Origin: Luteibacter sp. Sphag1AF
GTDB lineage: Bacteria; Pseudomonadota; Gammaproteobacteria; Xanthomonadales; Rhodanobacteraceae
DNA: 64,000 nucleotides
NCBI RefSeq assembly: GCF_014192715.1
Contig: NZ_JACHYH010000010.1
Span: 1 to 64,000 of the forward strand
Direction: 5' to 3'
Each line of letters starts with the position of its first letter. The stretch's first letter is position 1. This document shows positions 40,787 through 49,268 of the stretch, in pieces. The translations under genes and the position numbers were made by a program. The notes beneath the pieces are model-generated. The model did not search any database. It was not told where the DNA came from and was given only the letters and a program-made list of their open reading frames with translations.

Positions 40787-42466
40787 CTATTTCAGCCGAT
40801 ATGAAAACGTCAGATTAACGCGCGTGCTCCGGCTGTGGTCTTCCGGTGGCTTGTCGCCCACGGGCTGGGCGAACGCGAGGTCGATGGTGTAATGCTTGCC
40901 ATCGGAAGCACGCAGACCCAGCGCGACCGAGTCGAGGTTGCGGATAAGCGGCCGGCCACTATTCACATACACGCGTGCCATCTGGCCCACCACGTAGGGA
41001 ACCAGCGAGGAAACCCATTTGATGGAAGACACAAACTTGCGATTGACCTCCAGCGCGCCTGCCCATCCACTGTCCCCCGCCGCATCGCCCGGATCGTACG
41101 CCAGCGCGTAGCGGGGACCGCCGAAGTTGATCTGCTCCGTCGAGGGCAGCGTGTTGTTGCTGTACTGGCCGGTAGCGCTGATCACCGTACCGAACTGGTG
41201 CGGCCATTGATTGGTCTGCGCAAAACTCATGTCGATGCGCGTGAAGGTCACATCAGGTAACGCGATGGCGCTGGCGTCCGCACCCGGAATGTTGGTCAGC
41301 GCCCGGGAATAAGCGCCAAGTCCGTTAAACCCGTGCGCCACTTCCACACTGAACTGCCGGGTCTGTTTCGGGTACGTGGCCACCCAGGCAAGACTGGCAT
41401 TGACCACGCGCGTATGCGATTGCAACGCGAGAAGCGCACCCGTATCCACATTGCGATATTTGTCGTTCTGGTCCGATGCGTAAATGCCGCCATTGGCGAC
41501 AAGGCTTCGCGTATTGGAGAGGATGATCGGATAGTGCGCGGAAAAACTCAGCTTGTCCTGATCGAGGCGGTGATCGAGATAGGCGGGTAACGTGCTTTCG
41601 CCGTTGTCCGGATTGCCGCGAAAATTGGAAATGTCTGCCTCGCCCTGCCAGCCATTCGAACCGAATGGCTGAATCCAGCTTGCCGAATAGAACTTCTGCC
41701 TTCCGCCGCTCGGAAAGAGCGTCGACACACTCACCTGCTCGCCCAGCGGCGTCAGCGCGTTCTCCATCAGGGCCACCACACCCTGCGTGCCGGGATGATT
41801 CATGTCCAGACCCGACGTGGCGTTGTATCGCTGGCGAGTCACGTTCAGATCAAGGCGCGTGGCGCCGTCGGTGGTCGTGGGAGGCGGCACGCTGGCCGCA
41901 ATCTTTGCGCCGGGCAATTGGCCCAGCACCTGAATGTAGCGCTCGAACGTGGCTTGCTTCAGAGGACGCTCGCCCACGATATGGGCGGCTATACGGCGGA
42001 TGCGTTTGTCCAGCGTGCCGGTGTCGCCCTTGACTGTAACTTCGGCGACGTAACCTTCCACCACATCCACACGGACGACGCCACCGCTGAAATCCTGACC
42101 GGGTATAAACGCGAATGACAGCGCGTACCCTTTTTCCTTGTACAGCGCAGTGACTTTGTCAGCCGCCGCAATGAGGTCGGCCACGGAAACGTCGCGGCCT
42201 TGCAGCGGACGGAAAATGGCCGCGACGGTCTCGAAGGGAACGGCTTTGGCACCCTGCACGTCGAAGCGCGTGGGCGTGAGGCGCGAAGCAAGCAATGCTT
42301 CAAGCGCGGGGTTGCGCTGTTGCTGCACGGTGACATTCACCGACGGCGCCTGTTTGGGCGCCTGCGTCTGAGGCAGCGTCTGTAACGGATTGGCGGGGGG
42401 TCTTACCTGGGCTTGCGCGGCACACACAACGGACAGTCCAACAAAACAGCCGAGCCAACGATTCAT
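40787..42466 (-). CDS. TpsB/ShlB/FhaC-type outer-membrane transporter
   Basis: 559 residues. Signal peptide (GCFVGLSVVCAAQA), Pro/Gln-rich linker (20-50), POTRA domain(s) (about 65-215: FDVQGAKAVPFETVAAIFRPLQGRDV, RVDVVEGYVAEVTVKG) and a 16-strand beta-barrel ending in an aromatic-free but hydrophobic terminal strand (VNLTFSYRLK). Two-partner-secretion transporters export a passenger across the outer membrane. The neighbouring passenger candidate, 81 bp upstream, is a glycine-rich lipoprotein without the usual TPS domain. GGGAG precedes the ATG. Confidence 0.9.
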   Translation of the reverse strand: MNRWLGCFVGLSVVCAAQAQVRPPANPLQTLPQTQAPKQAPSVNVTVQQQRNPALEALLASRLTPTRFDVQGAKAVPFETVAAIFRPLQGRDVSVADLIAAADKVTALYKEKGYALSFAFIPGQDFSGGVVRVDVVEGYVAEVTVKGDTGTLDKRIRRIAAHIVGERPLKQATFERYIQVLGQLPGAKIAASVPPPTTTDGATRLDLNVTRQRYNATSGLDMNHPGTQGVVALMENALTPLGEQVSVSTLFPSGGRQKFYSASWIQPFGSNGWQGEADISNFRGNPDNGESTLPAYLDHRLDQDKLSFSAHYPIILSNTRSLVANGGIYASDQNDKYRNVDTGALLALQSHTRVVNASLAWVATYPKQTRQFSVEVAHGFNGLGAYSRALTNIPGADASAIALPDVTFTRIDMSFAQTNQWPHQFGTVISATGQYSNNTLPSTEQINFGGPRYALAYDPGDAAGDSGWAGALEVNRKFVSSIKWVSSLVPYVVGQMARVYVNSGRPLIRNLDSVALGLRASDGKHYTIDLAFAQPVGDKPPEDHSRSTRVNLTFSYRLK

Positions 42467-42496
42467 CTGATCTCCCTTTGCCCTGGACGCCCGGAG

Positions 42497-42524
42497 GACG
42501 GAGACGCATCCATGCGTCTCCGTC
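42497..42524 (-). other. Intercistronic 13-bp hairpin between lipoprotein and transporter genes
   Basis: GACGGAGACGCAT and ATGCGTCTCCGTC are perfectly complementary with only two bases between. No U tract follows on the minus strand. In this position it may stabilise the upstream message or lower transporter expression relative to the passenger. Confidence 0.6.
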
Positions 42525-42547
42525 CGGGTAGTTCACGAACCGCTTGT

Positions 42548-44005
42548 TCAGTGGGCCGCACTACCCTTGCCGAGGATTCCACCCTTGATTCCGCCCAGTG
42601 TTCCGCCGAGATCCAGGCCAGAGCCCGTCCCGCCACCGACCGCGCCTGCCAGTCCATTCACCGTGTTGTTGAGGAGCGAGGTTACCGGAGCCAGTGCGCC
42701 GGTCGGGCTCGTTGCCGACGTCACGCCGTTGCCTACCGCAGCCACCGTGGTGCCCACCGCACTGGTGACCGGATTAAGCGCAGCAAGCGGCCCCGAGCTT
42801 CCGACAGCTGTTACCGTCGAACCCACCGCTGCCACGCTGGCACCTGCGCCGCCCAGCGTCGTGCCGACCGGATTGGCGGACAGACCCGACTGACCCAGGC
42901 CGGCCGTCACCCCCTTACCCAGCGTGTTGACCGCGCCACCCGCACCGGCCACCGCATCGCCCAGCGTGGTGGTCAGACCACCGGCCGGACCTCCCACCTG
43001 CGCACCAGCGATGGAGTTACCGAGACTCTGCACGCCCGTACCTGCACCAGCGACCACGTTTCCACCTGTGGTCGAAACAGCCGCCACAAGATTGGTGGAA
43101 CCGCCCGTCGATGCTGGCTGATTGAGGCTGCCTGCGATGGGCGTCACCACGTTGCTGAGTGCCTGGGTAAGCTGCGTGGCACCGTTGGACGCAAGTGCGC
43201 CGTTGAGGTTGGTGCCAAGCGTGCCAACACCGTTACCCGCCGTCGAAACAACCGTGCCCACGAGTGACGTGATCGGTGCAATCGGCGAGCCCGCGCCTGC
43301 CGACGTCACCACCTGGCCAAGATCATTGACCGCTGTCCCGGTGTAACCCACCACGCCACCGAGACTCCCCGTGGTCGTGCCAACCGGATTGGCGATGTTG
43401 CCCGTCTGTCCCAGACCGCTGCTGACACCGTTGCCCAGCGCAGACACTGCATTGCCGAGGTTGTCGACCACGCCGCCCAGCGCCGTGGCTGCGGCGGTGT
43501 TGCCACCCAGTGCCGTGACGCCCGGAATCTGCGCACCGACGCCGGAAACCGTGCCGCCGATAGCGGAAATAATGCCGCCCGCACCCGTGGATATGGCGCC
43601 CACTGCGTTGGAGGGTGCCGCAGCACCGGTACCACCGCCGGTTCCACCACCGGTACCGCCGCCCGTGCCGCCACCAGTGCCACCACCCGTACCGGTGCCA
43701 CCGCCGTCACCGCCGCCCGTACCCGTTCCACCGCCCGTGCCTGAGCCACCACCGGTGCCGGTTCCACCCGTTCCACCCGTGCCGCCATTATCGCTGCCGC
43801 CGGTTCCACCACCGCTGCCGGAATCACCGGAGCCGCCCGAACCGCTTCCACCTTCGCCGGTGGGCGTTATCGCCGAACCACCACTGCCCGGCGAACGCAC
43901 CGAACCGGAGCCGCTGCAAGCCGCCAGAGAAATGGTTGCCGCGAGAATGCACGTCGCAAGCATCGTGCGTGTCAGCGTACCGGTGAACCCCTGTGTCTTG
44001 GCCAT
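42548..44005 (-). CDS. Glycine-rich collagen-like surface lipoprotein
   Basis: 485 residues. Lipoprotein signal with lipobox SLAAC (Cys30). Residues 33-127 are Gly/Ser/Thr repeats (GGGTGGGTGGGTG type). The rest is a low-complexity Gly/Val/Ala/Thr repeat domain with small-residue periodicity, including two related blocks about 200 residues apart (GNGVSSGLGQTGNIANPVGTT and GKGVTAGLGQSGLSANPVGTT), compatible with a repetitive beta-structure. Database annotation of similar proteins is often 'collagen-like triple helix repeat', though Gly-X-Pro triplets are not dominant. Start 44005 has GGAG eight bases upstream. Probably a surface adhesin exported by the adjacent TpsB protein; that link is inference. 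Confidence 0.8.
   Translation of the reverse strand: MAKTQGFTGTLTRTMLATCILAATISLAACSGSGSVRSPGSGGSAITPTGEGGSGSGGSGDSGSGGGTGGSDNGGTGGTGGTGTGGGSGTGGGTGTGGGDGGGTGTGGGTGGGTGGGTGGGTGGGTGAAAPSNAVGAISTGAGGIISAIGGTVSGVGAQIPGVTALGGNTAAATALGGVVDNLGNAVSALGNGVSSGLGQTGNIANPVGTTTGSLGGVVGYTGTAVNDLGQVVTSAGAGSPIAPITSLVGTVVSTAGNGVGTLGTNLNGALASNGATQLTQALSNVVTPIAGSLNQPASTGGSTNLVAAVSTTGGNVVAGAGTGVQSLGNSIAGAQVGGPAGGLTTTLGDAVAGAGGAVNTLGKGVTAGLGQSGLSANPVGTTLGGAGASVAAVGSTVTAVGSSGPLAALNPVTSAVGTTVAAVGNGVTSATSPTGALAPVTSLLNNTVNGLAGAVGGGTGSGLDLGGTLGGIKGGILGKGSAAH
43625..43785. repeat. Tandem 12-bp coding repeat of the glycine-rich region
   Basis: Degenerate tandem units of the form CCRCCRCCNGTR (plus strand) encode repeated Gly-Gly-Gly-Thr. 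Such arrays change length by slippage and could vary the spacer between membrane anchor and the rest of the lipoprotein. Confidence 0.7.
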
Positions 44006-44249
44006 CACATTCTCTCCCGAACGCCGCAGCGTTCCAGCAAGGCCCCACTCCGGAGGCACCCCAAAAGCCTGCACACCCCGATGGCGAACAAGCCCGCGGA
44101 GGAATCCGCGCTATGGGTTAGAAGTACGCCGGGCAAGCGACGTGAAATGCGCAAAAGCGGCTAAACAAAGGCTCCGAACGTCCCCAAGGTGTGAAGGTCA
44201 TCACATTCATGAAGCATTTAGCAGCGTAAAAGCGCAACAAATTAGTGGC

Positions 44250-44282
44250 AAAAAAAAACCGCACGCCGTGAAGCGTGCGGTT
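44250..44282 (-). terminator. Intrinsic terminator of the alpha/beta hydrolase gene
   Basis: AACCGCACGC (44257-44266) pairs with GCGTGCGGTT (44273-44282); the minus strand continues into a tract of nine T. It ends 19 bp after the hydrolase stop. The remaining spacer to 44006 should hold the promoter of the lipoprotein-transporter operon. Confidence 0.9.
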
Positions 44283-44301
44283 GAACATTGCGCAGAGCGC
44301 T

Positions 44302-45129
44302 TTATTCCTTGATAAAAGCCAGAAGATCGTCGTTGAACTGATCCTGATGCGTGGTCGCAAGACCATGCGGCGCACCCGGATACACCTTTAACGTGGCATT
44401 TTTCACGATCTTCGCCGTTTTTGCGGCCGAGGCCACGAAGGGCACGATCTGGTCGTCGTCGCCGTGCACCACGAGCGTCGGCACGTCGATCTTCTTGAGG
44501 TCGTCGGTGTAATCCACCTCGGAGAATTCGTGAATGCAGTCGTACAGGCCTTTGATGCCACCCTGCATGCCCTGGAACCAGAACGCGTCGCGCATGCCCT
44601 GCGTCGCCCGGCTGTTGTCGCGATTGGCGCCATAGAAAGGCCCACTCAGGTCCTTGAAGAACTGCGAGCGGTCATCGAAGGTGCCCTTGCGGATGCCATC
44701 GAATACCGAAATCGGCAGGCCTTCCGGATTGGCATCGGTCTTGAGCATCAGCGGCGGCACGGCGCCCAGCAGCACCACCTTCTTCACCCGCGCGGTGCCA
44801 TGACGCCCGATGTAATGCGCCACTTCGCCGCCGCCAGTGGAGTGGCCGACCATCACAATGTCCTTCACGTCCAGCTTGTCGAGAAGCTCAGCCAGATCGT
44901 CGGCGTACTGGTCCATCGTGTTGCCTTCAAACGGCTGATCCGACCGGCCATGACCGCGACGGTCGTGCGCAATAACCCGGTATCCCCGTGACGCCAGGAA
45001 CATCATCTGGCCATCCCACGCATCGGCCGACAGCGGCCAGCCATGGGAAAACACCACGACCGGGCCTGTGCCCCAGTCCTTGTAGAAAATATTCGTACCG
45101 TCTTTCGTCTTGAATGTGCCGCTGCCCAT
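44302..45129 (-). CDS. Alpha/beta hydrolase (non-heme chloroperoxidase/arylesterase type)
   Basis: 275 residues. Oxyanion region [15 protein letters not shown], nucleophile elbow GHSTGGG, Asp in [12 protein letters not shown] and His in APHGLATTH give the full triad; [16 protein letters not shown] is typical for the cofactor-free haloperoxidase/esterase branch. Likely a cytoplasmic esterase or perhydrolase. Start 45129 has GGAG six bases upstream; the frame continues open upstream but is not conserved-like. Confidence 0.92.
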   Translation of the reverse strand: MGSGTFKTKDGTNIFYKDWGTGPVVVFSHGWPLSADAWDGQMMFLASRGYRVIAHDRRGHGRSDQPFEGNTMDQYADDLAELLDKLDVKDIVMVGHSTGGGEVAHYIGRHGTARVKKVVLLGAVPPLMLKTDANPEGLPISVFDGIRKGTFDDRSQFFKDLSGPFYGANRDNSRATQGMRDAFWFQGMQGGIKGLYDCIHEFSEVDYTDDLKKIDVPTLVVHGDDDQIVPFVASAAKTAKIVKNATLKVYPGAPHGLATTHQDQFNDDLLAFIKE

Positions 45130-45458
45130 GGGTTTCTCCGGTGTGAGGACGACAAGTGCGCCGACTTTGGCGCCGGAGACCAGCATGCCCGAGCACGACC
45201 GGAATAAATTGGACGTACGTGTGCCCGGCGAACAGCGCGATTCGCTCCCCCTTTCACAAGGCAGGCTGAAAAAGAACGCTTTTTCGCACATTACGGCGGA
45301 GCGTTTTCCTGTTGCGGGAAAGGTACATATCCACTTGTGAACCCACCCGTGAAGCCCATCACTTTCCACTCGTGATGTGTGCCCATCGACTCGGCGCCCT
45401 TCGCGAAGCTATGCCATGATCCGCCGACACGGATGTCCCCTGTTCTTGAGGAAGTGGC
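45130..45458. other. Divergent spacer between the hydrolase gene and the type IV cassette
   Basis: No gene is visible. It contains two short inverted repeats, GAAAAAG-AACG-CTTTTTC (45268-45285) and CATCAC-9-GTGATG (45357-45377), and must hold the promoters of both divergent units. GAGGAAG at the right end is the ribosome binding site for the VirD4-like gene. Confidence 0.5.
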
Positions 45459-46993
45459 ATGAAGCCCTGGTTAAAAGCCCTGTGCGCCGCGATGCTGGCG
45501 TTGGGTATCGTGGTTGCCGCCGCGTATGTGTCCGGCGTGCTGGTGTTGTGGTCGCTGGGTCTTTCGTTAGCGCAGCTGCGTATTGATCTGATCTATAACA
45601 CCCTGTGGGTGCTGGATCGTCCTGATCTGCAACCGGTGGCCACGCGCATTCGCGTCTGGACGCTGGTCGGCGTGGCCGTGCCGGTGGTGCTGGGCGGTGG
45701 CCTGGGTGCGTGGTGTCGTCGCTGGCAGCGCGCGAACTGGCCCACACCCGTGCCTCCGTTTGCGCGCCTGGGCGACGGCGCGCGATGGTGGTCGTATCGT
45801 CGCGGACGCGGTATCGCGCTGGCATCCCGCTGGGGACGCAGCACGAGTGCGCCGGACGCCTCGGTGCTGGTGGTGGGCCGCCGTGCCCCCGCCTCGCTGG
45901 TGACCACGCTGCGGCATGTGCAGGGACCGGTGCTGGTCATCGACCCGGGCGGGCACCTGTATGCGGAGACCGCCGGCTGGCGGGCGAAGGACGGGCATCC
46001 GGTGCTGCAGATCGTGCTCTTTGGTGGCCGTCATGGCTGGAATCCGTTGCAGCCGGCGTGGACGAAAGATGGCTGGTCGGACCCGGCGCTCCGTGCCATC
46101 GCGGCATGCTGGTATCCGCGCCAAGCGCAACGCAACGCGCTGCTGGCCAGTCAGGTGCAGCATGCGTTTGTCGCGCTGGTGCACGTCGTGCACGATGTAC
46201 TTCACGCCGCTGGCGAGGGGGAGACCCGGGTCTCTCCCGTGGACCTGTTCCGGCTGTGCCGGTGGCACGCCAACCACCGGTCGCTGGCGGCGCTGGCCAG
46301 CCACCCGGCGTTGTCTTCGGCCACCCGTATCGCGCTGGACGAGTGGCGCGGGCTGGATCAGGCCACCGTCGCGCGGATCTGGCAGGAGCTGCGTGGCCCG
46401 CTGGAGCCGTTCGCCTCGTGGAACCCCGACCGGGACGCCATCGCCCGCCATGGGGACCTGTGTGGCGGCCACGATCCGCGACGCGTCACGATCTATCTGG
46501 ACATTCCCGGCGACCGTGGCGAAGAGGCGCGGCCGCTGATCGAGACCTTTGTGAACCAATGGCAGGCGCGGGTCGCGTACCGCGCCCCGAAGGTCAAACC
46601 GCTGGTCATCCTCAACAGCCTGCGGACGTTTCCGCCGCTGGCCTGCCTGACGGAGGGGCCGCAGGCGCTGCGCTGGCTGGTCTCGACCGCCGGGCTCGAC
46701 ACGCTGCCCGGCCTGTACGGCAAGGCGACGACGGCACTGCTGCGCCGGTTCGACCTGTGCGTGGTGCAACCACCGCCCGAACGCGACTGGGCCGAAGCAC
46801 AGGCGCCCGTGTGCGACGCGTTTATCCGGGCCCATGCCCCGGACAAGCACCGGCTCACGTGCCTGCCGCCGTGTGCGGACGACCTGATGACCCTGCGTCG
46901 TGGCGAGCAGGCCGTGATGGTCCCCTCGCGGCATCGCGCCGTGCGCTGCGCCATCCCCTGGCCACCGCGTCGCCGGTTACCGCCTCCCCCTGA
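45459..46993 (+). CDS. VirD4/TraG-like coupling-protein homologue with both Walker motifs degenerate
   Basis: About 511 residues. Two N-terminal membrane helices (8-35, 67-87) and then a VirD4-like layout: SVLVVGRRAPASLVTT (136-150) where the Walker A loop should be, VLVIDPGGHLYAETAGWRAKDGHPVLQI (as in LDIKGE..TAGWR), HGWNPL, VTIYLDIPGDRGEEARPLIETFVNQ (345-366), and VILNSLRTFPPLACL (383-397) where Walker B LLDEF should be. Lys/Ser of Walker A and Asp/Glu of Walker B are absent, so ATP hydrolysis is not expected. The frame has no stop before the next gene: a TGA at 46991-46993 is out of frame by one base, beside a run of five C (46986-46990), so as sequenced the frame runs on to 47849 (796 residues). 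I take 46993 as the original end. Confidence 0.65.
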
Positions 46994-47009
46994 ACTCCAA
47001 GGAGACCTC

Positions 47010-47849
47010 ATGCCCGTACCCCTGCCCATCGGCATTCTTGTCATCGCGCTCCTGGCCGCGTGCCGCTCCCTGCCTCCCGCGGCGCCCGAGCCGACGGCGG
47101 ACAACCCGTGCCACGCGCAGCCGTCGGTCACTACCAAGACCCTGACGTTACGCGAGGCGTGCCTGGGGCCGCATCGGTTCCGGTTGCCGAGCAATCTGTA
47201 TGACGGGCAGCGGGGGCAGGACAACGACATCGACACCATTTACATGTCGATCCAGTGGCCGTCGCTACAGCCGCTGCCGATGGGGATCGATCAGCACGAT
47301 GATCCTCATACGTTTCTGTCCAGCATCACGATCGACGCTTCGTACCTGTCCCGCATCGCGGACGAGAACTATCCGCGCCATCTGTGGAAAGCGATTCAGC
47401 CGCTGAACCCCAGTGATCCGGAGCAGCGTGCCGATCCGTCGGAGAATCTTGACCTGCGGATCAAGGGTAAGCCCCTCTATGGCCTTATCCCGTACTACGC
47501 CGACTTCGACCGGCTGAAGACCTACTACCGCAAAGTGTATGGGCCGGACACCCGTGCGCACGAGCCCGACGTGAACGACGACTGGTTTGTGCGCTTTGAT
47601 CCGGAAGGCGTCCCGACGACCGTCATCGCCTGCGGATCGCGCCCCCTCCCCGATGGCGCGTATCTGGAACGGGATCATCTCGTGGACGATATCGAACGGG
47701 ATGGACGCCGATCCACGTGCTATCACGAATTCCTGATTCCCGAATACAAAGCGCACGTTTCGGTGAGTTACATGCGTGTGCTGATGCCGCACTGGGAACA
47801 GATCGAAGCGTCCGTGCGCGCCCTGCTGAAAAACGGGGAGATTAAGTAA
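47010..47849 (+). CDS. Lipoprotein, candidate immunity protein of the adjacent effector
   Basis: 279 residues beginning at an ATG with AAGGAG six bases upstream (46999-47004). Signal peptide with lipobox LLAAC (Cys18), so anchored in the periplasm. Four further cysteines (near 29, 49, 211, 231) could pair. Features such as CLGPHRFRLPSNLY and IQWPSLQPLP resemble periplasmic Tli/X-Tfi-type immunity lipoproteins that accompany phospholipase- or wall-targeting toxins; this resemblance is from memory. It lies directly before an XVIPCD effector gene (stop and start adjacent), as immunity genes usually do. In the raw sequence it is in frame with the upstream gene. Confidence 0.7.
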   Translation: MPVPLPIGILVIALLAACRSLPPAAPEPTADNPCHAQPSVTTKTLTLREACLGPHRFRLPSNLYDGQRGQDNDIDTIYMSIQWPSLQPLPMGIDQHDDPHTFLSSITIDASYLSRIADENYPRHLWKAIQPLNPSDPEQRADPSENLDLRIKGKPLYGLIPYYADFDRLKTYYRKVYGPDTRAHEPDVNDDWFVRFDPEGVPTTVIACGSRPLPDGAYLERDHLVDDIERDGRRSTCYHEFLIPEYKAHVSVSYMRVLMPHWEQIEASVRALLKNGEIK

Positions 47850-49109
47850 ATGACCTCGCCCTCCTTCGGATTGACCGAAAAAGATCTGGCCATCCTTGCC
47901 TATTACGTGAAGACGCGAAATCGCGAGCGCTACTGGAACTACCTGGCCACACGCCCCGGCGACGACGGCTACGGGGATCTGGCCCTCGGTGTCGTGCGTA
48001 ACGACAACATGCCCGGTGCCACCGCGAACCTCTATGCCAAGACCTACGCGAAGGAACACAACGGCAGGGTCTTGACCGAGCGGGAGTGGGATAACTTTGG
48101 CGTCGACCTGATCGGGCGGGATCTGCTTTTGCGGAGAAAGCAGTTCGAAAGGTCACGTCCCGATCTGGCCCTTAATCTGCCCGTCAGGAAAGTGCAGGAA
48201 GCCCACGACCTCAGCTTCAACAACATCAACATCGACCCCAACGCCTGGACACCCCGCAAGGCGCTGGAAGCCCTACGCCTGGACGAACGAGGCGCCGAGG
48301 TCCAGACCGAAGCGCTCTGGAAGAGCATGCTGAACAACCGCTTCCTCGGCATGCCCCGCCTGATCCACACCCTGAGCGAGATAGCCACGGTGGACAGCCT
48401 GCGAGTTGCCGAACGGGCGATCTACAGCAAGGACATGAGTGCTGCCTACTTCTCGGCTTTAGACCAATGGACCAACCAGAGGCCCCACTTCATTGGCGAC
48501 AGGAAGCATTACTTCGCGCGGGAACGCGATGGCGCATGGATCGAAATCATGGCATCGCCCATGTCGATGAATTCGAGTATGGGTGCGACCATGGATGAGC
48601 CGCTCATGCGGGACGTCACCGATCCGGCCGAACGCGCGCAACTGGAAGACACCTACCAGCTTCGCCGGGAACGCGAAAAAGCCCGCGACGCCACCCACCC
48701 GGACGATACGAGCCAACTCGTCCCCTCGCAGCATCCGCTGACCCACGTCGTGCCCCGGGCCAGCGCGCCGTTGCCCGGCGAAGATCCGCTGTACTCCAAT
48801 CTGCGCCAACGCCTGCCGATGGAGGTGTCCAACGACCAGGTCGCCCTGCTGAGCTGTCATGTCAGACGCTACGAATCGCTACGACCGATCAGCGTGAACG
48901 ACGCGCAACTGGAAGACAACCAGATGGTCGTGACCATGCCGCACAAGCGGGTGACGCTGAGCATGGACGTGCCGGCACCGCCGAAGGAGTTCAGCATGGA
49001 GCAGGCCCAGCAGCTGGATGCAGACGCCAGGGAGCAGGCCATCGAACGCCAGATCTCCTTTGCACGACAGCTGGCGATGGAGCGCAGAGGACATTCGTTG
49101 AGTCGCTGA
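47850..49109 (+). CDS. XVIPCD-bearing type IV secretion effector (antibacterial toxin candidate)
   Basis: 419 residues. The N-terminal domain (LTEKDLAILAYYVKT, WNYLATRPGDDGYGDLALGVVRNDNMPGATANLYA) is one I associate with effectors of the Xanthomonadales killing T4SS. The middle (about 115-280) has no recognisable enzyme motif. The C terminus (about 305-419) reads EDPLYSNLRQRLP, later a short beta-rich part and a Gln/Glu-rich helix (EQAQQLD, ERQISFARQLAMERR), the pattern of the VirD4-interacting XVIPCD signal. It would be handed to VirD4 and injected into neighbouring cells. Starts immediately after the lipoprotein stop with GGGGAG nine bases upstream. Confidence 0.72.
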   Translation: MTSPSFGLTEKDLAILAYYVKTRNRERYWNYLATRPGDDGYGDLALGVVRNDNMPGATANLYAKTYAKEHNGRVLTEREWDNFGVDLIGRDLLLRRKQFERSRPDLALNLPVRKVQEAHDLSFNNINIDPNAWTPRKALEALRLDERGAEVQTEALWKSMLNNRFLGMPRLIHTLSEIATVDSLRVAERAIYSKDMSAAYFSALDQWTNQRPHFIGDRKHYFARERDGAWIEIMASPMSMNSSMGATMDEPLMRDVTDPAERAQLEDTYQLRREREKARDATHPDDTSQLVPSQHPLTHVVPRASAPLPGEDPLYSNLRQRLPMEVSNDQVALLSCHVRRYESLRPISVNDAQLEDNQMVVTMPHKRVTLSMDVPAPPKEFSMEQAQQLDADAREQAIERQISFARQLAMERRGHSLSR

Positions 49110-49126
49110 CCCTCGAATCTTCGCAG

Positions 49127-49212
49127 TGCCGGGATCTGGCTTTCCGGAAGGGGCCGCCCTGGCAAACGTCGCGCCCCGATGTGGCCATGAATCTGGCGAT
49201 CCGCGATGAATC
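49127..49212 (+). pseudogene. Remnant of a second XVIPCD-type effector gene
   Basis: In a frame different from the effector's, codons read C-R-D-L-A-F-R-K ... S-R-P-D-V-A-M-N-L-A-I-R-D-E. This aligns with effector residues 90-114 (R-D-L-L-L-R-R-K ... S-R-P-D-L-A-L-N-L-P-V-R) with one residue gap. Only this short piece is left, so it is the relic of a duplicated or formerly tandem effector gene that starts 17 bp after the intact one. Confidence 0.6.
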
Positions 49213-49242
49213 AAAAGAAAGGCGCAGCGTTTCCGCTGCGCC
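49213..49242 (-). terminator. Intrinsic terminator of the chemotaxis operon
   Basis: On the minus strand GGCGCAGCG pairs with CGCTGCGCC around a GAAA tetraloop and is followed by TTTCTTTTGA. It lies 26 bp after the last gene of the operon. Confidence 0.9.
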
Positions 49243-49268
49243 CTTCCGGCAAACCTGACTGGTAACAA

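Noticed and set aside
43625-43785. CRISPR-like array
   Set aside because: Units are 12 bp, contiguous, in frame and without spacers; they encode the glycine-rich stalk.
37768-44005. Functional link between the prolyl-4-hydroxylase-like enzyme and the collagen-like lipoprotein
   Set aside because: The lipoprotein repeats are Gly/Ser/Thr with few prolines in Gly-X-Pro context, and the genes are about 4 kb apart in different units.
47010-49109. Type VI secretion effector-immunity pair
   Set aside because: Immunity lipoproteins look similar in both systems, but the effector has no VgrG, PAAR or Rhs/MIX features and its C terminus fits XVIPCD and a VirD4-like gene is adjacent.
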